Source: Promethearchaeota archaeon (GTDB lineage Archaea; Asgardarchaeota; Lokiarchaeia; Sigyniarchaeales; SOKP01). Taken from it: a DNA stretch of 64,000 bases. The stretch covers positions 310,001 to 374,000 of the forward strand of contig JAEOUA010000003.1 of the NCBI GenBank assembly GCA_016839555.1, given 5' to 3'. A program made the translations under genes and the position numbers. Below the pieces are notes generated by a model that had not been told where the DNA came from, ran no database searches, and saw only the letters and a program-made list of their open reading frames with translations. Numbering within the stretch: the first letter of the stretch is position 1; each line of letters begins with the position of its first letter. This document shows, piece after piece, positions 54,975 to 64,000 of the stretch.

Positions 54975-56414
54975 TCATTGCTCATAGGTATTATGGTACC
55001 AATCTTCGAAATCTTCGAAGCGGTCAGAATGAAATTCTGTTAGTAAATTGTTATTTGCATCATTTTTAATTTTTTCAAACAATTGGTCGCAAATATCGGG
55101 ATTTTCTTGTGCAATATTATTTTGCCAGTTAGGATCTTGTGTAAGATCAAATAATTTCTGTTCTGTTTTATGATTTCCCGTAATTAATGCATATTCATCA
55201 TCTTTAAAAAGAGTCCAGAGGGCCATCCCACACGTGATATAATCTCTATCTTCCAAAGCATAATATTTATCATCCAGGAATACAGATAAATCATGACCTT
55301 CTAATTTTTTTGGAATATCTTTGTCAAGAAAGCCAAAAATCGTCGGCAATATGTCAATATCATATATATAAGAACTTTTCACTCGTATTGGACCATTAAT
55401 TTGTTCTGGGGGTTTAATCATAAAGGGTATATCTACTAATTCAGGGAACATGTACTGGGGGACCTTTCCCACTGAACCATGTTCGCCGAAATTATGCCCA
55501 TGATCGCTAATAAAGAATATTAGTGAATCATCATACAGATCTAATTGTTTTAACTCATTAATGAATACTCCAAACCAATGATCACAGAGAGAAACTTCTC
55601 CAGCATAACACGCTTTCATGCTTTCTAATTCCTCTTTAGTGATTAAATCCACACTATTTCCATAAATAGGTTGGATTATTTTATTTCCTAAATAGGATTT
55701 ATCTTTGTAGAGCTCATAATATTTATCTGGTGGATCCCAAGGTTCATGCGGGTCAAATTCATCTACTACACATAGATAATTATTAACATTTTTATTTAAT
55801 TTTGCTGATTCAACAGCCTTTTGGAACGTTTTTGCTGGCATATAATCTTCTTCTGATTTGTAATATTGGGTATTTTTAAAATATTTCTTAAGTAAGATTT
55901 TTTGCAGTTGTACTTCATAATAATTTTCTTCCGTTCGTTCAGGGACATGATTTTTAATAATTTCTCTTAATTTTGATTTACTTGCCTTCCATGTTGGTAT
56001 ATATTTATCATATTCATGCCCTCTAATCAGGTGCCATTCATCGAAACCCAAATGGAAATTCATACAGGGTTTATATTGATGATAAGTACTTGTTATAAAA
56101 GAACTAATATATCCAAAAGCATGTAAATATTCCGAAAGATGCTTTTGATTATGCGGAATGGGAGTCCATCCCGGTGCTTCTACAAAATCATCACTCCTAA
56201 AGTTTAAATCTTTATCAAAAGGAAAGGTTCTTATGCCTGTGTGAATTGCCCTACGTACTGGTATTGTTGGTAAAGCTTCGGGATATGCTTTATCGAATAC
56301 TAAACAATCATTCGCAAATTCATCAAAATTAGGTGTTTGTATCCAATCATTGCCATAGGTCTTTCCGGTGTGGTCCTTTCTAAGAGTATCAAGTATAATA
56401 AGAAATATTTTCAT
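54975..56414 (-). CDS. Sulfatase-fold (alkaline phosphatase superfamily) hydrolase
   Basis: 479 aa. IFLILDTLRKDHTG at the start carries the metal Asp; FISDHGHNFGEHG holds the second metal site (Asp, His). The nucleophile position reads PTIPVRRAIHTG, so Thr replaces the Cys/Ser that is made into formylglycine in true sulfatases. DEFDPHEPWDPPDKYYELY is typical of sulfatase-like enzymes. May be a phosphodiesterase, phosphonate monoester hydrolase or phosphoglycol transferase rather than a sulfatase. Convergent with the MIT-like gene, 21 bp apart. Confidence 0.8.
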   Translation of the reverse strand: MKIFLIILDTLRKDHTGKTYGNDWIQTPNFDEFANDCLVFDKAYPEALPTIPVRRAIHTGIRTFPFDKDLNFRSDDFVEAPGWTPIPHNQKHLSEYLHAFGYISSFITSTYHQYKPCMNFHLGFDEWHLIRGHEYDKYIPTWKASKSKLREIIKNHVPERTEENYYEVQLQKILLKKYFKNTQYYKSEEDYMPAKTFQKAVESAKLNKNVNNYLCVVDEFDPHEPWDPPDKYYELYKDKSYLGNKIIQPIYGNSVDLITKEELESMKACYAGEVSLCDHWFGVFINELKQLDLYDDSLIFFISDHGHNFGEHGSVGKVPQYMFPELVDIPFMIKPPEQINGPIRVKSSYIYDIDILPTIFGFLDKDIPKKLEGHDLSVFLDDKYYALEDRDYITCGMALWTLFKDDEYALITGNHKTEQKLFDLTQDPNWQNNIAQENPDICDQLFEKIKNDANNNLLTEFHSDRFEDFEDWYHNTYEQ

Positions 56415-56556
56415 TTATTTTCTATTTATTATTTCTGGTTAAATATTTTCTATAATATATATTAAAATAAGTTTTAAAATAATTTTAAACTTCTAGTTCA
56501 TTAGAAATAATCTAGAAAAAGTCAATCATATTATTTGTAATGTCATTTAATTAATT

Positions 56557-57354
56557 ATGATTATCGAATTATTAGTAATTGGGAATGAAATTCTTATCGG
56601 TAAAACGCAAGATACTAATTCTAATTGGATTGTTAAAAGAATTGCGAAATACGGGCATAAAACACGGAGAATTACTGTGATTGGAGATGAGATTGAGGAA
56701 ATTTCTTCAGCAATTCAAGAAATTTTAAACCGTAAACCAGATATGATTATTACTTGCGGTGGACTTGGCCCCACATTTGATGACATGACTAATGAAGCGG
56801 TAGCAAAAGGATTAGGACGGAAATTAGTATTAAATGAACATGCTTATAATAGTATTAAAAAAGCATATAAACGAGCTTATGAACAAGGAATTGTAAAACT
56901 TGATGGAATGACTAAAGAGAGGGAGAAAATGGCATATATGCCTGATGGGTCAACACCACTGCCAAATACTAAGGGAACCGCACCAGGAGTAAAAATAAAG
57001 CAAAATAAAATTAATATTTATATCTTGCCGGGTGTTCCTAATGAAATGAAAACAATATTTAGAAATGTTATTTTGCCCATTTTAAAGGATAAACAAGGAA
57101 AATTCTATCAAAAAGGATTTATTTTTTCCGGGATTGGAGAATCTCATATCGCTCCGTATGTGACTGAACTCGAGGAGAAATATCCAGATCTCTGGATAAA
57201 AACACACCCACGAATTGGTCTTTCTGTTGAAGTGGAAATCTCCATCACCTGTTTTGATAAAGACACTTGTGAAGAAAATATTAATAAAGCATTAAAAAAG
57301 CTAAAACAGATAGTTAAAGAATTAGATGGAAAAATAATTAAACAAAATACTTAA
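56557..57354 (+). CDS. CinA/MoaB-like molybdopterin-binding-domain protein
   Basis: 265 aa. IELLVIGNEILIGKTQDTNSNWI is the domain start, CGGLGPTFDDMTNEAVAKGL is its core motif, and PNTKGTAPGVKI and LPGVPNEMK follow. This is the N-terminal half of CinA; the C-terminal NMN deamidase domain is absent, as is usual for the archaeal proteins. Its role, perhaps as an ADP-ribose pyrophosphatase or NAD-repair enzyme, is uncertain. Convergent with selD. Confidence 0.85.
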   Translation: MIIELLVIGNEILIGKTQDTNSNWIVKRIAKYGHKTRRITVIGDEIEEISSAIQEILNRKPDMIITCGGLGPTFDDMTNEAVAKGLGRKLVLNEHAYNSIKKAYKRAYEQGIVKLDGMTKEREKMAYMPDGSTPLPNTKGTAPGVKIKQNKINIYILPGVPNEMKTIFRNVILPILKDKQGKFYQKGFIFSGIGESHIAPYVTELEEKYPDLWIKTHPRIGLSVEVEISITCFDKDTCEENINKALKKLKQIVKELDGKIIKQNT

Positions 57355-57364
57355 AATATGATGG

Positions 57365-57377
57365 CACCTCGCAGGTG
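57365..57377. other. Short perfect inverted repeat between convergent genes
   Basis: CACCT-CGC-AGGTG, a 5-bp stem with a 3-nt loop, immediately after the cinA-like gene. Could help terminate transcription; no T-tract follows on the plus strand. Confidence 0.3.
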
Positions 57378-57386
57378 AAAATTTCA

Positions 57387-57417
57387 ATAAGCAATCGCTT
57401 CAAGCGTTTGTGCTTAT
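57387..57417 (-). promoter_or_regulatory. Candidate SECIS element in selD 3' UTR
   Basis: On the minus strand, 14 nt past the selD stop: lower stem ATAAGCA/TGCTTAT (7 bp), internal loop CAAA on the 5' side and AT on the 3' side, a GC-rich 3-bp upper stem CGC/GCG, and apical loop TTGAA. This is the archaeal SECIS shape (lower stem, asymmetric A-rich loop, short GC stem), but the 5' loop is AAA where the consensus is GAA. Position after a UGA-recoded gene supports the call. Confidence 0.5.
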
Positions 57418-57430
57418 ATCATTAACATCA

Positions 57431-58462
57431 TTAATAATTTGAAATTTCTATGTTTTCGATTTCTTTAGATATTCTTATTTCTCCCGGTGTTTTATCATCG
57501 ATTTCACCAACGATCCAGTTTGAAATCTTCTTAGTTGAAAGAGCATTCGAAAATTCTTCGACTTTTTCTGAATCAATAGCCATTAACATTCCACCAGCAG
57601 TTTCATGTGCTATACATTCATCAAAAGCATATCCCAATTCATCCGAAAGATCTTTCGAGAGTTTAATCGAAGGAGTTTTGGTTATTATCCCCGAAAGTTT
57701 AGAATGCTGGAGCATTTCTTTAGCATGCCCAGCAAGACCAAATCCTGTAACATCTGACATTGCATGCACAAACGAAAAGTCATTAAATGAATGGATAGTC
57801 CTGATAACATCTTGATTTGGTGTGGTCATAATTTTTATAGCAATATCAATGGAGTTTTGTAGTTCTGTTCTCGAATAATTTTCTAATAATTCCGGCATAT
57901 CCTTTAAAATTCTATAAGCAGCCATTATAGCTTGCAAACCTATAGGTTTTGTAAGGATTAGCTTATCTCCTTTTTTTACTCCACTTTTTCTTATAATTGT
58001 ATCTTTATGTGCTATTCCTGAAGCTTCTCCTCCTATTAATGGCCAATCACAATAAATCGTGTGTCCCCCCACTACTTCTGATCCCACTTTATTTTCCATA
58101 AAATATTTTATCCCCCGAAGAATTCCTTCTGATATATAACTAGGAGTAGTGGTAGTAACTGCTAAAAAAATCAGCATACCACCATTAATATCTAGCACAT
58201 TCATGGCAAAAATATCGTTTGTTACATTGCAAGCTGCTATTTCACCTTGAATTTCTGGCTCATCAACAATAGGGGTAAAAATATCTAAATTTTTCACCAG
58301 AACTAATTCCGTCCCTTTTATGGGAATTACCGCCGCATCATCAATATCACCATATAGCCCCGTTTTAATTAAAAGTTCTTCCAAGTTGGATGCACCTAAT
58401 TTACATGATCATCCATGTATTTTAACCATTGAGGTTAATCTATATTCTTCTTTTGCTTTCAT
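57431..58462 (-). CDS. selD: Selenophosphate synthetase SelD, a selenoprotein (Sec at in-frame TGA)
   Basis: Makes selenophosphate from selenide and ATP for Sec-tRNA synthesis. Reading the frame from ATG 58462 gives LTSMVKIHG-U-SCKLG, the SelD active-site motif with TGA at 58409-58411 (residue 18) where others have Cys or Sec. Downstream are intact GGHTIYCDWPLIGGEA, LTKPIGLQA, SDVTGFGLAGHAKEM and AHETAGGM motifs. The total of 343 aa is the normal length, whereas starting at TTG 58384 would remove the catalytic site. So this organism very likely decodes UGA as selenocysteine, known for Lokiarchaeota. A candidate SECIS follows the stop. Confidence 0.9.
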
Positions 58463-58604
58463 CACCCACAGCCTTCATTCTTTTTAAATTTATGATTTTC
58501 CTATTTTAAAGAATATAAGATTATATAAAATATTAATGTTTTCGATAAATTAATCGAAGAGATCGATAAATAAATAAAGAAATTATTTTATTTGTAAAAA
58601 AAAT

Positions 58605-61535
58605 TTATAAAAGAATAAAATCAATTTTTTTAAATATAACCTTAGGGATATTATGAGCTCCTTTATAAGAGATTTCAAGATTAATTTCAGAAGGTTCCAT
58701 AGTCTGGCTATTATTTTTTATTTCCTTATCAATTTTAAATAGATATTTAAATTTAAAATCATTACCCGCTTTTAAATCATTAAGTTGGAAATATTTGGGG
58801 TGGCTTTGATCTAATAATTTTATATAAGACGGTGATTTAAGAGTAAAAGATAATTCTTTAAAGTCATAATTAGAAGAATTATTTAATCGTAAATTCATTT
58901 CAAGATGATTTCCAATAGTTTTAATTTTTTTAAATAGAGTAGGCTCCTTAAAGTCGGGAAATTCTAAGCCAATTTTCGGACTAATAATTTTTTCATCAAT
59001 TATTTTTGCATCTAATTTATCTTTATCAATATATTTTAATAATAACTCTTTAATTCGTTCTGTCTCTAACTCAATATAGTTTGAAAGAAGTTCAATTGAG
59101 ATGGGATTCATTATGTTAAGATAATGTTTCACCTGAAATAGAAATAATTTCTCATTATTCTTCATAACAAATTTTTTTAATTTATAGATCATTAGTTCTT
59201 TAGTTTGTTCCCATTTTTCAAGAATGGGATTTATATATAAGTTAAATCCATTAGATTTTGGTTTAAATATTTCTTTAGTTTCGATAATATTATCAATCTG
59301 TTCTTCAGTTTTATCAATAAATAGTTTAATCTGTGAGGAATTCATTTCTAAAGTTTTTTTCGCCTGTTTAAAGTTGCCCTTTCTCATTAAAGCATTTAGT
59401 TTCAATGTCAGATGTTCGAGATTATGATTTAACTTTTTAATTCCATTAATACCATATGTTATTATTTCATTTATATAGGATTGAACTATTTGAAATGTTA
59501 ATTCATTGCTTATGCCATTAATATTATGAATATTTGATAAATCTTCAGAAGATTTAATAGAAAACACGGTTTCAACAATTTTTTGCTTTAATGATTTAAT
59601 TTTTTTATCTATTTTATTTAGATAAATTTGTATGTCTATTTTCACTGAAATCCATTTATTAATAAGATCTTTAAAAAGATCATCAAATTCAATATTATTA
59701 ATAATAGTTTCTCTAATATCTATGTCCAATTTAAATAAATTTTTTCGAATTAAGGAAATATAATTAAATTTTTCTTGAAATTCTTGTTCTGAATAAATAT
59801 CAAGATCTAAAGCTTGGGACCAGGTATCATCCTTTTTAATATAATCAAATTGGGCTTTTAGAATGGTAATTCGATCCATTAAAACATTAATTTTAGATTG
59901 GAGATTTGATATATGCTCTTGCTTTTTTTCCTCACAAATAGATGAGAGACTCACTCGGATTAAAGATAATTCATCAATGATTTGTATTTTAGTTTCCTTC
60001 CAATCTTCAATTAAATCAAAAGCAATTCTCCTATATTGGAAGTTATTTATTCTTTCATTAAATGTATGGATTTTTTTAATAATATCATCATACATTTGAT
60101 TTAGTTGAATTTCGGTAGTATTAAACTTGAAATCATTAATATAAGTATTTATTTTTTTTCGAAATTCTGCGGGAATCCTCTGAAAGTTTTCAATTTTTTC
60201 TCTTAAAAATGAAATTTCTCTCGAAATTTTTTCAATAGTACTTTTAATAGATGGGAAATTTGATTCGATTATTTTTAAAGTATATTCGATTTCCTCCTTA
60301 ACATTTAAGTCATGTTCATTTTCCAAGAATTCATTTAATTCTATATATAACCATATCCCAATTTTCTCATCTTGTAAAATATTGATCAATTTTTCAAGTA
60401 ATTCAACATATTGCTTACGTTTTCTCCAATATTTCGATTCCATCTCATATAATATTTTTATAATCTCTTTTTCAATTTCTAATTGATATTCTTTATATAA
60501 TTGTTTAAAAGTTATGGCAATTGTTTCCCTTATATTTTCAGAAGGATTATCTAATTCTTTAAAGAGATATGGAAAAATTTGTTTAATATGAGTTTGACAT
60601 AATTGATATAATGCCTCTTCTAAAATATAATTATATGAATCTTTACTAGATTCCGATATTAAATTGATTAAATTCGCCCAAATTTGTTCGAAGTTATTTT
60701 CTGCAATAATATTCAAGGCATCAATAACTTCATTCTGAATTCCATATTCTTTATTTTTAAGGAAATTAATAATTTTAGGAATAAAAGGAATTATCTCGGA
60801 TGACTTTTCTTTGCCAATTTCTCCGAATAACCAGATGATTAACTTTTTTACCCTTGGTTTTTCATTATATAAGAGATTTAATAAAACATAGAAAATTTTT
60901 TCTTTTGTCACATAATATTGTCCTAAAAGTTTTAATAATTCTGTTGCTGCTTGAGCAACGTCATCATCCTCATCTCTTAAATTTATTATTACTATTGAGA
61001 GAAGAGGTTCTATACTTTTGATTTTAGTGTAATCTTGATTAATTAATTTCTTAATAATAGTAATGACGATCAGCTTAACTTTCCAATCATTATCCATTAA
61101 TTTCTCTGTAAAATCATCTAAAATTGCTGATAATTTATCAGAATCAATATGAAGAGTTAAAAGTAATTTTCCAATAATTTTAACTGCTAATCGTCGTACA
61201 GAATCATCTCGGTCATATAATCGCAAATCGAATTCATCTAATAAATCTATTAATAAATTAGGCCTATAAATGGAAATCTGATATAAAATCTCGAGAGCAG
61301 CCAGCCTAATCCAAGAATCTTGGTCATTGATTAATCCTCCAATTATTTTAACAGCTTTTAAAGAAATTTTTGGGGATTTATCACATATTAGACTTAAATA
61401 ATTTAGTGCATTATAGAGATTTTCTTGATCATGCTGAGAATGGCAAGTCTCTATTGCTAATAATAAAGCTTTTAAGGCATCGGTGAAATTACCGTCTAAG
61501 ATCAATTTCTCAATATTTTCCAATTTCAAATTCAC
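58605..61535 (-). CDS. Large HEAT-solenoid / coiled-coil / winged-helix / Ig-like appendage protein
   Basis: 976 aa. Residues 1 to ~430 are HEAT repeats (DQDSWIRLAALEILYQIS, DRDDSVRRLAVKIIGKLL, DEDDDVAQAATELLKLLG). About 430-790 is helical coiled coil with repeated I/L heptads. About 800-865 reads as a winged helix (PISIELLSNYIELETERI...LLKYIDKDKLDAKII). About 870-976 is an all-beta appendage (LEMNLRLNNSSNYDFKELSF). Order and ends match the 606-aa protein at 17803-19623, which lacks the coiled coil. HEAT trunk plus beta ear is the plan of adaptins and coatomer, so a coat- or scaffold-like role is possible. GTG start. Confidence 0.65.
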   Translation of the reverse strand: MNLKLENIEKLILDGNFTDALKALLLAIETCHSQHDQENLYNALNYLSLICDKSPKISLKAVKIIGGLINDQDSWIRLAALEILYQISIYRPNLLIDLLDEFDLRLYDRDDSVRRLAVKIIGKLLLTLHIDSDKLSAILDDFTEKLMDNDWKVKLIVITIIKKLINQDYTKIKSIEPLLSIVIINLRDEDDDVAQAATELLKLLGQYYVTKEKIFYVLLNLLYNEKPRVKKLIIWLFGEIGKEKSSEIIPFIPKIINFLKNKEYGIQNEVIDALNIIAENNFEQIWANLINLISESSKDSYNYILEEALYQLCQTHIKQIFPYLFKELDNPSENIRETIAITFKQLYKEYQLEIEKEIIKILYEMESKYWRKRKQYVELLEKLINILQDEKIGIWLYIELNEFLENEHDLNVKEEIEYTLKIIESNFPSIKSTIEKISREISFLREKIENFQRIPAEFRKKINTYINDFKFNTTEIQLNQMYDDIIKKIHTFNERINNFQYRRIAFDLIEDWKETKIQIIDELSLIRVSLSSICEEKKQEHISNLQSKINVLMDRITILKAQFDYIKKDDTWSQALDLDIYSEQEFQEKFNYISLIRKNLFKLDIDIRETIINNIEFDDLFKDLINKWISVKIDIQIYLNKIDKKIKSLKQKIVETVFSIKSSEDLSNIHNINGISNELTFQIVQSYINEIITYGINGIKKLNHNLEHLTLKLNALMRKGNFKQAKKTLEMNSSQIKLFIDKTEEQIDNIIETKEIFKPKSNGFNLYINPILEKWEQTKELMIYKLKKFVMKNNEKLFLFQVKHYLNIMNPISIELLSNYIELETERIKELLLKYIDKDKLDAKIIDEKIISPKIGLEFPDFKEPTLFKKIKTIGNHLEMNLRLNNSSNYDFKELSFTLKSPSYIKLLDQSHPKYFQLNDLKAGNDFKFKYLFKIDKEIKNNSQTMEPSEINLEISYKGAHNIPKVIFKKIDFILL

Positions 61536-61733
61536 AATCTCACAGTTTAATCAGAAATCTTAACCAAAGTCTACTTTTTGTTAAAATAATATAAAATCAT
61601 TATATTATATTTTACCTTTCATTTGAAATCAAAATAAGAATTAAAGAAAAAAAAGTTATTTTAATGAAAATTCTGAATATATTTAATTTTATTCATATTT
61701 TTCTAAAGTTTTTTAAAAAAAAAGAGAGAATTA

Positions 61734-62282
61734 TTAATTATTTAATTGAATTATTGCGGTACCTTTCATTGCAACTCTGTCTCTATATGTAAGAATCCCT
61801 TTTTCTATTTCTTTTTCATGTACTAAATTTCTTTCTCGATCTTTATCTGAGATGTATCCTCGTTCTCCTGCTTCAAATTGTTCTACAATTTCCCCATTAC
61901 TGTCTTTTATATGTACAGGTGTTATTGTCCTCTGAACCACATCTAAATATACCGTACTTCCTTCTATTTTAGTGACTGTTCCTTCAGTTATAAGCGTATC
62001 GCCACAACGAACCATTCCAACCATATCTACTGCTAATTCAATTAGTTTTCCATCTCTTTCATGATTCAAGAAATCTTCAAATAATTTTGTAATGAAGCCT
62101 AGAGAAAATAGTCCATGAGCGATCACACCTTTTAATCCCGCTTTTATTGCGATTTCATCCCGAGTATGGATAGGATTTGTATCCCCGCTGGCATTAGCAT
62201 AATCTATTAGTAAATCTCTTGTTATTTCATCAAATTCATCCCTTATTACTTGACCAACCTCAATATCAGAAAGATATACCAT
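61734..62282 (-). CDS. MaoC-like (R)-hydratase
   Basis: 182 aa hot-dog fold. DYANASGDTNPIHTRDEIA carries the hydratase motif with catalytic Asp and His, and GVIAHGLFSLGF the hot-dog helix. Hydrates or dehydrates enoyl-CoA/3-hydroxyacyl-CoA. Starts 1 nt after the stop of the next gene's partner, so the two are surely one operon, resembling the two-subunit HadAB-type dehydratases. Confidence 0.82.
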   Translation of the reverse strand: MVYLSDIEVGQVIRDEFDEITRDLLIDYANASGDTNPIHTRDEIAIKAGLKGVIAHGLFSLGFITKLFEDFLNHERDGKLIELAVDMVGMVRCGDTLITEGTVTKIEGSTVYLDVVQRTITPVHIKDSNGEIVEQFEAGERGYISDKDRERNLVHEKEIEKGILTYRDRVAMKGTAIIQLNN

Positions 62283-62283
62283 T

Positions 62284-62784
62284 TTAATACCCTCCTGGCC
62301 GAACGGCCGCTGTTACTGTTGGTTTACATACTAATTCATCATTTTGATTTTTAACGGTGACTAAAAATTCAGCGAAAAGAATCATATTTTTTTCTACTAA
62401 CCATACTTTACCCCATTCAGCGGTTACTGTAAGAGAGTCTCCATCTTTAATATCCACACAATCTTTCCAATCGTATTTATTTCCTGCATGAAGTAGTTTA
62501 GCTGGGTTAATAAGAAATGGTCGCTTTTTTCCATCTTGTTCTATTTTCATTCCAAGAAGTAATTTATATAATGCCTTTACTGTAAAATGATTTGCGAATG
62601 CCTTACATGCAACAATTCCATCCTCTTCAGGACCCACATATTTCGGATCTGATAATCCATATACCTTTGCAAAATCAATTAAATTCTTATATCTACAGCG
62701 AATTCGTACTTGACCAGGTACTTTTTTTCCCGGAAGCTGACTTATTAATGCATCCGCATTTTTTTTCATCTCTTTTTCGTCCAT
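62284..62784 (-). CDS. MaoC-like dehydratase N-terminal-domain subunit
   Basis: 166 aa hot-dog protein of the FAS1-like dehydratase type: VRIRCRYKNLIDFAKVYGLSDPKYVGPEE, HAGNKYDWKDCVDIKDGDSLTV, and FAEFLVTVKNQNDELV. It lacks the catalytic Asp/His of its partner, as expected for the non-catalytic, substrate-binding half of a heterodimer. First gene of the pair; ATG start. Confidence 0.78.
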   Translation of the reverse strand: MDEKEMKKNADALISQLPGKKVPGQVRIRCRYKNLIDFAKVYGLSDPKYVGPEEDGIVACKAFANHFTVKALYKLLLGMKIEQDGKKRPFLINPAKLLHAGNKYDWKDCVDIKDGDSLTVTAEWGKVWLVEKNMILFAEFLVTVKNQNDELVCKPTVTAAVRPGGY

Positions 62785-63227
62785 ATCTATTTCAATCTCA
62801 CAATTTTTTGTTTTTATATTATATAGTTTCGATTTAATGCTATATAATAATTGTTATAATTTAAATCTCATATATTCTCTAAGAAATTTACATAATATTT
62901 TAAATAAGGGTTTTAAACATCAAAATGATACTTCTGTAATAAAGATTAAATAATATCCAAGAAATTTATCAAACTTATCATTATTAAAATCTTTTTAAAA
63001 GATATTCATAAGAGAAATAATTTTAAGAAAAGTGTAAAATTTAATTTTACTTCGATTTATTTTTAATCCTACTAATTTATTTTTACCTTATATCTATTTA
63101 AATTATTTTTAAATAGTTATTTTTTTAACTATAAGTTGCTTCTTCTATAATTGAAAAATAAATTTTATTAGAATAGATTAAGAAAATGAGAAAATATGTA
63201 TTAAATTTTAAAACTTGGTGAAAATTA
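62785..63227. other. AT-rich intergenic region
   Basis: About 440 bp, divergent between the MaoC pair and the membrane-protein gene at 63228. No coding pattern, RNA structure or repeat was recognised. It should carry both promoters. Confidence 0.5.
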
Positions 63228-64000
63228 TTGGCAATAATAGAATTAACGCTTGTAGAATTTTTGCAAGGACTTTTTAGCTTTATTATCGTTATTGCAGCAG
63301 CATTAACAGGTATTTTAATTGCATTAAGATATTTTCGGACTAAAATTTGGACCTTTTTAACTATTGGATTGTCCTGGATTGGTTTTGTATCTGGTTGGAT
63401 TCCAGATTCAATTAATTTTGTTATAATTTTTTTTGGTCAACAATTACCATTAACAATATATTTAATAATAGCGATTGGTTTTTATCCTCCAGTAGTGTTT
63501 TTATGGTTAATCGGAATAACAAAGTTACTTAATATTAAGAAGCGAAAAGAATATTTGATTCTTTTTTTAATAATTTATACTATTTTGGAGATAATATTTT
63601 TTATTTTTCTAATAATTGATAAAACTGGATTGGTTGGAGAGTTTATAGGTATTTTTATTGTTGATTTTAAATTATATGGCATAATTATAATACTTTTTTC
63701 CTTAGTGACAATAATCATTTCTGGATTAAAATTTTCTTATGAAGCCTTTTCTTCAGTAGAGCCAAAGGTAAAATTAAAAGGATCTTTTCTTTTAACTGCT
63801 TTTATTTCTGTGACCATTGGTGTTCTCTTAGATCTTATAATAACTGCAATCTCCGGAACTGTTGGTTCAGTATTGTATACATTATTACCTGTTATGATTG
63901 TAATAACAAGATTAATCATAGCTATGTCCTCAATTGCATTTTATTTTGGTTATATATTACCAAAAGGAATAGAAAATCTATTTTTAAAAAAGATTGAAAA
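63228..64000 (+). CDS. Multi-pass membrane protein, 3' end outside window
   Basis: TTG 63228 lies 6 nt after GGTGA (63217-63221) and the frame stays open to the right edge (257 codons). About seven hydrophobic segments: FLQGLFSFIIVIAAALTG, IWTFLTIGLSWIGFVSG, YLIIAIGFYPPVVFLWLIG, ILFLIIYTILEIIFFIFLII, LYGIIIILFSLVTIIISG, LLTAFISVTIGVLLDL and MIVITRLIIAMSSIAFYF. A seven-TM layout before a basic end (LFLKKIE) suggests a membrane sensor head, but the C-terminal part is not visible. Not recognised. Confidence 0.6.
   Translation, partial: MAIIELTLVEFLQGLFSFIIVIAAALTGILIALRYFRTKIWTFLTIGLSWIGFVSGWIPDSINFVIIFFGQQLPLTIYLIIAIGFYPPVVFLWLIGITKLLNIKKRKEYLILFLIIYTILEIIFFIFLIIDKTGLVGEFIGIFIVDFKLYGIIIILFSLVTIIISGLKFSYEAFSSVEPKVKLKGSFLLTAFISVTIGVLLDLIITAISGTVGSVLYTLLPVMIVITRLIIAMSSIAFYFGYILPKGIENLFLKKIE

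Noticed and set aside
57365..57377. Palindrome CACCT/AGGTG as the SECIS of selD
   Set aside because: Stem too short, no internal loop; the hairpin at 57387-57417 fits better and is closer to the stop.

Overview
This is an AT-rich, gene-dense archaeal chromosome segment, most probably from an Asgard archaeon of the Lokiarchaeia/Promethearchaeota type. The archaeal core is clear: aIF5A with a hypusine site, NOB1, FEN1, two-domain Cdc48, a HerA-like ATPase, archaeal-type GluRS, eS30, and two tRNAs with bulge-helix-bulge introns at position 37/38. The Asgard assignment rests on roadblock/LC7 proteins, a gelsolin-like protein, an MIT-like protein, two HEAT-solenoid proteins with a C-terminal appendage, and a selenocysteine-containing SelD. 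No 16S rRNA, small GTPase, CRISPR array or intact insertion sequence was seen.

Layout. 1-740: 5' end of a secreted FG-GAP repeat protein (minus strand) made of near-identical 201-bp units. 1085-8622: housekeeping block (aIF5A, NAD kinase, NOB1, FEN1, Cdc48, HerA-like). 9477-11003: FGGY kinase. 11249-14537: a four-gene cluster of two roadblock proteins, a gelsolin-like protein and a FIST sensor. 14762-17770: LuxE-like and LuxC-like genes for acyl activation and reduction to aldehyde. 17803-19623: the first HEAT/appendage protein. 20-34 kb: mixed metabolism and unknowns (VOC protein, two aldo/keto reductases, MtxX-like protein, acyltransferase, CPBP protease, GluRS, Lrp-type RAM domain, ADP-ribosylglycohydrolase). 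34-45 kb: sugar and small-molecule metabolism (two HAD proteins, a sugar-nucleotidyltransferase, a UxaE-like epimerase, an amidase, an old-yellow-enzyme-type reductase, an alpha/beta hydrolase) and tRNA-Arg. 46-52 kb: an MFS carrier with a cytosolic coiled-coil tail, an APC permease, tRNA-Trp, zinc-ribbon proteins and eS30. 52-64 kb: a TPR protein, the MIT-like protein, a sulfatase-fold enzyme, a CinA-like protein, Sec-SelD with a candidate SECIS, the second HEAT/appendage protein, a MaoC pair and a partial multi-TM protein.

Three themes deserve attention. (1) Membrane-trafficking and cytoskeleton-like parts: the roadblock/gelsolin/FIST cluster, the two adaptin-like HEAT-winged helix-appendage proteins, and the MIT-zinc ribbon protein. 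(2) Recoding and start selection: selD reads through an in-frame TGA, and three genes (aIF5A, a small membrane protein, the MFS carrier) keep their expected N-terminus in frame without any ATG, GTG or TTG there, suggesting AUU starts. In many genes the Shine-Dalgarno ends in GTGA about 5-6 nt before the start. (3) A LuxC/LuxE-type fatty-acid reductase pair in an archaeon.

All functional calls come from reading motifs and domain patterns by eye. No database search was run.
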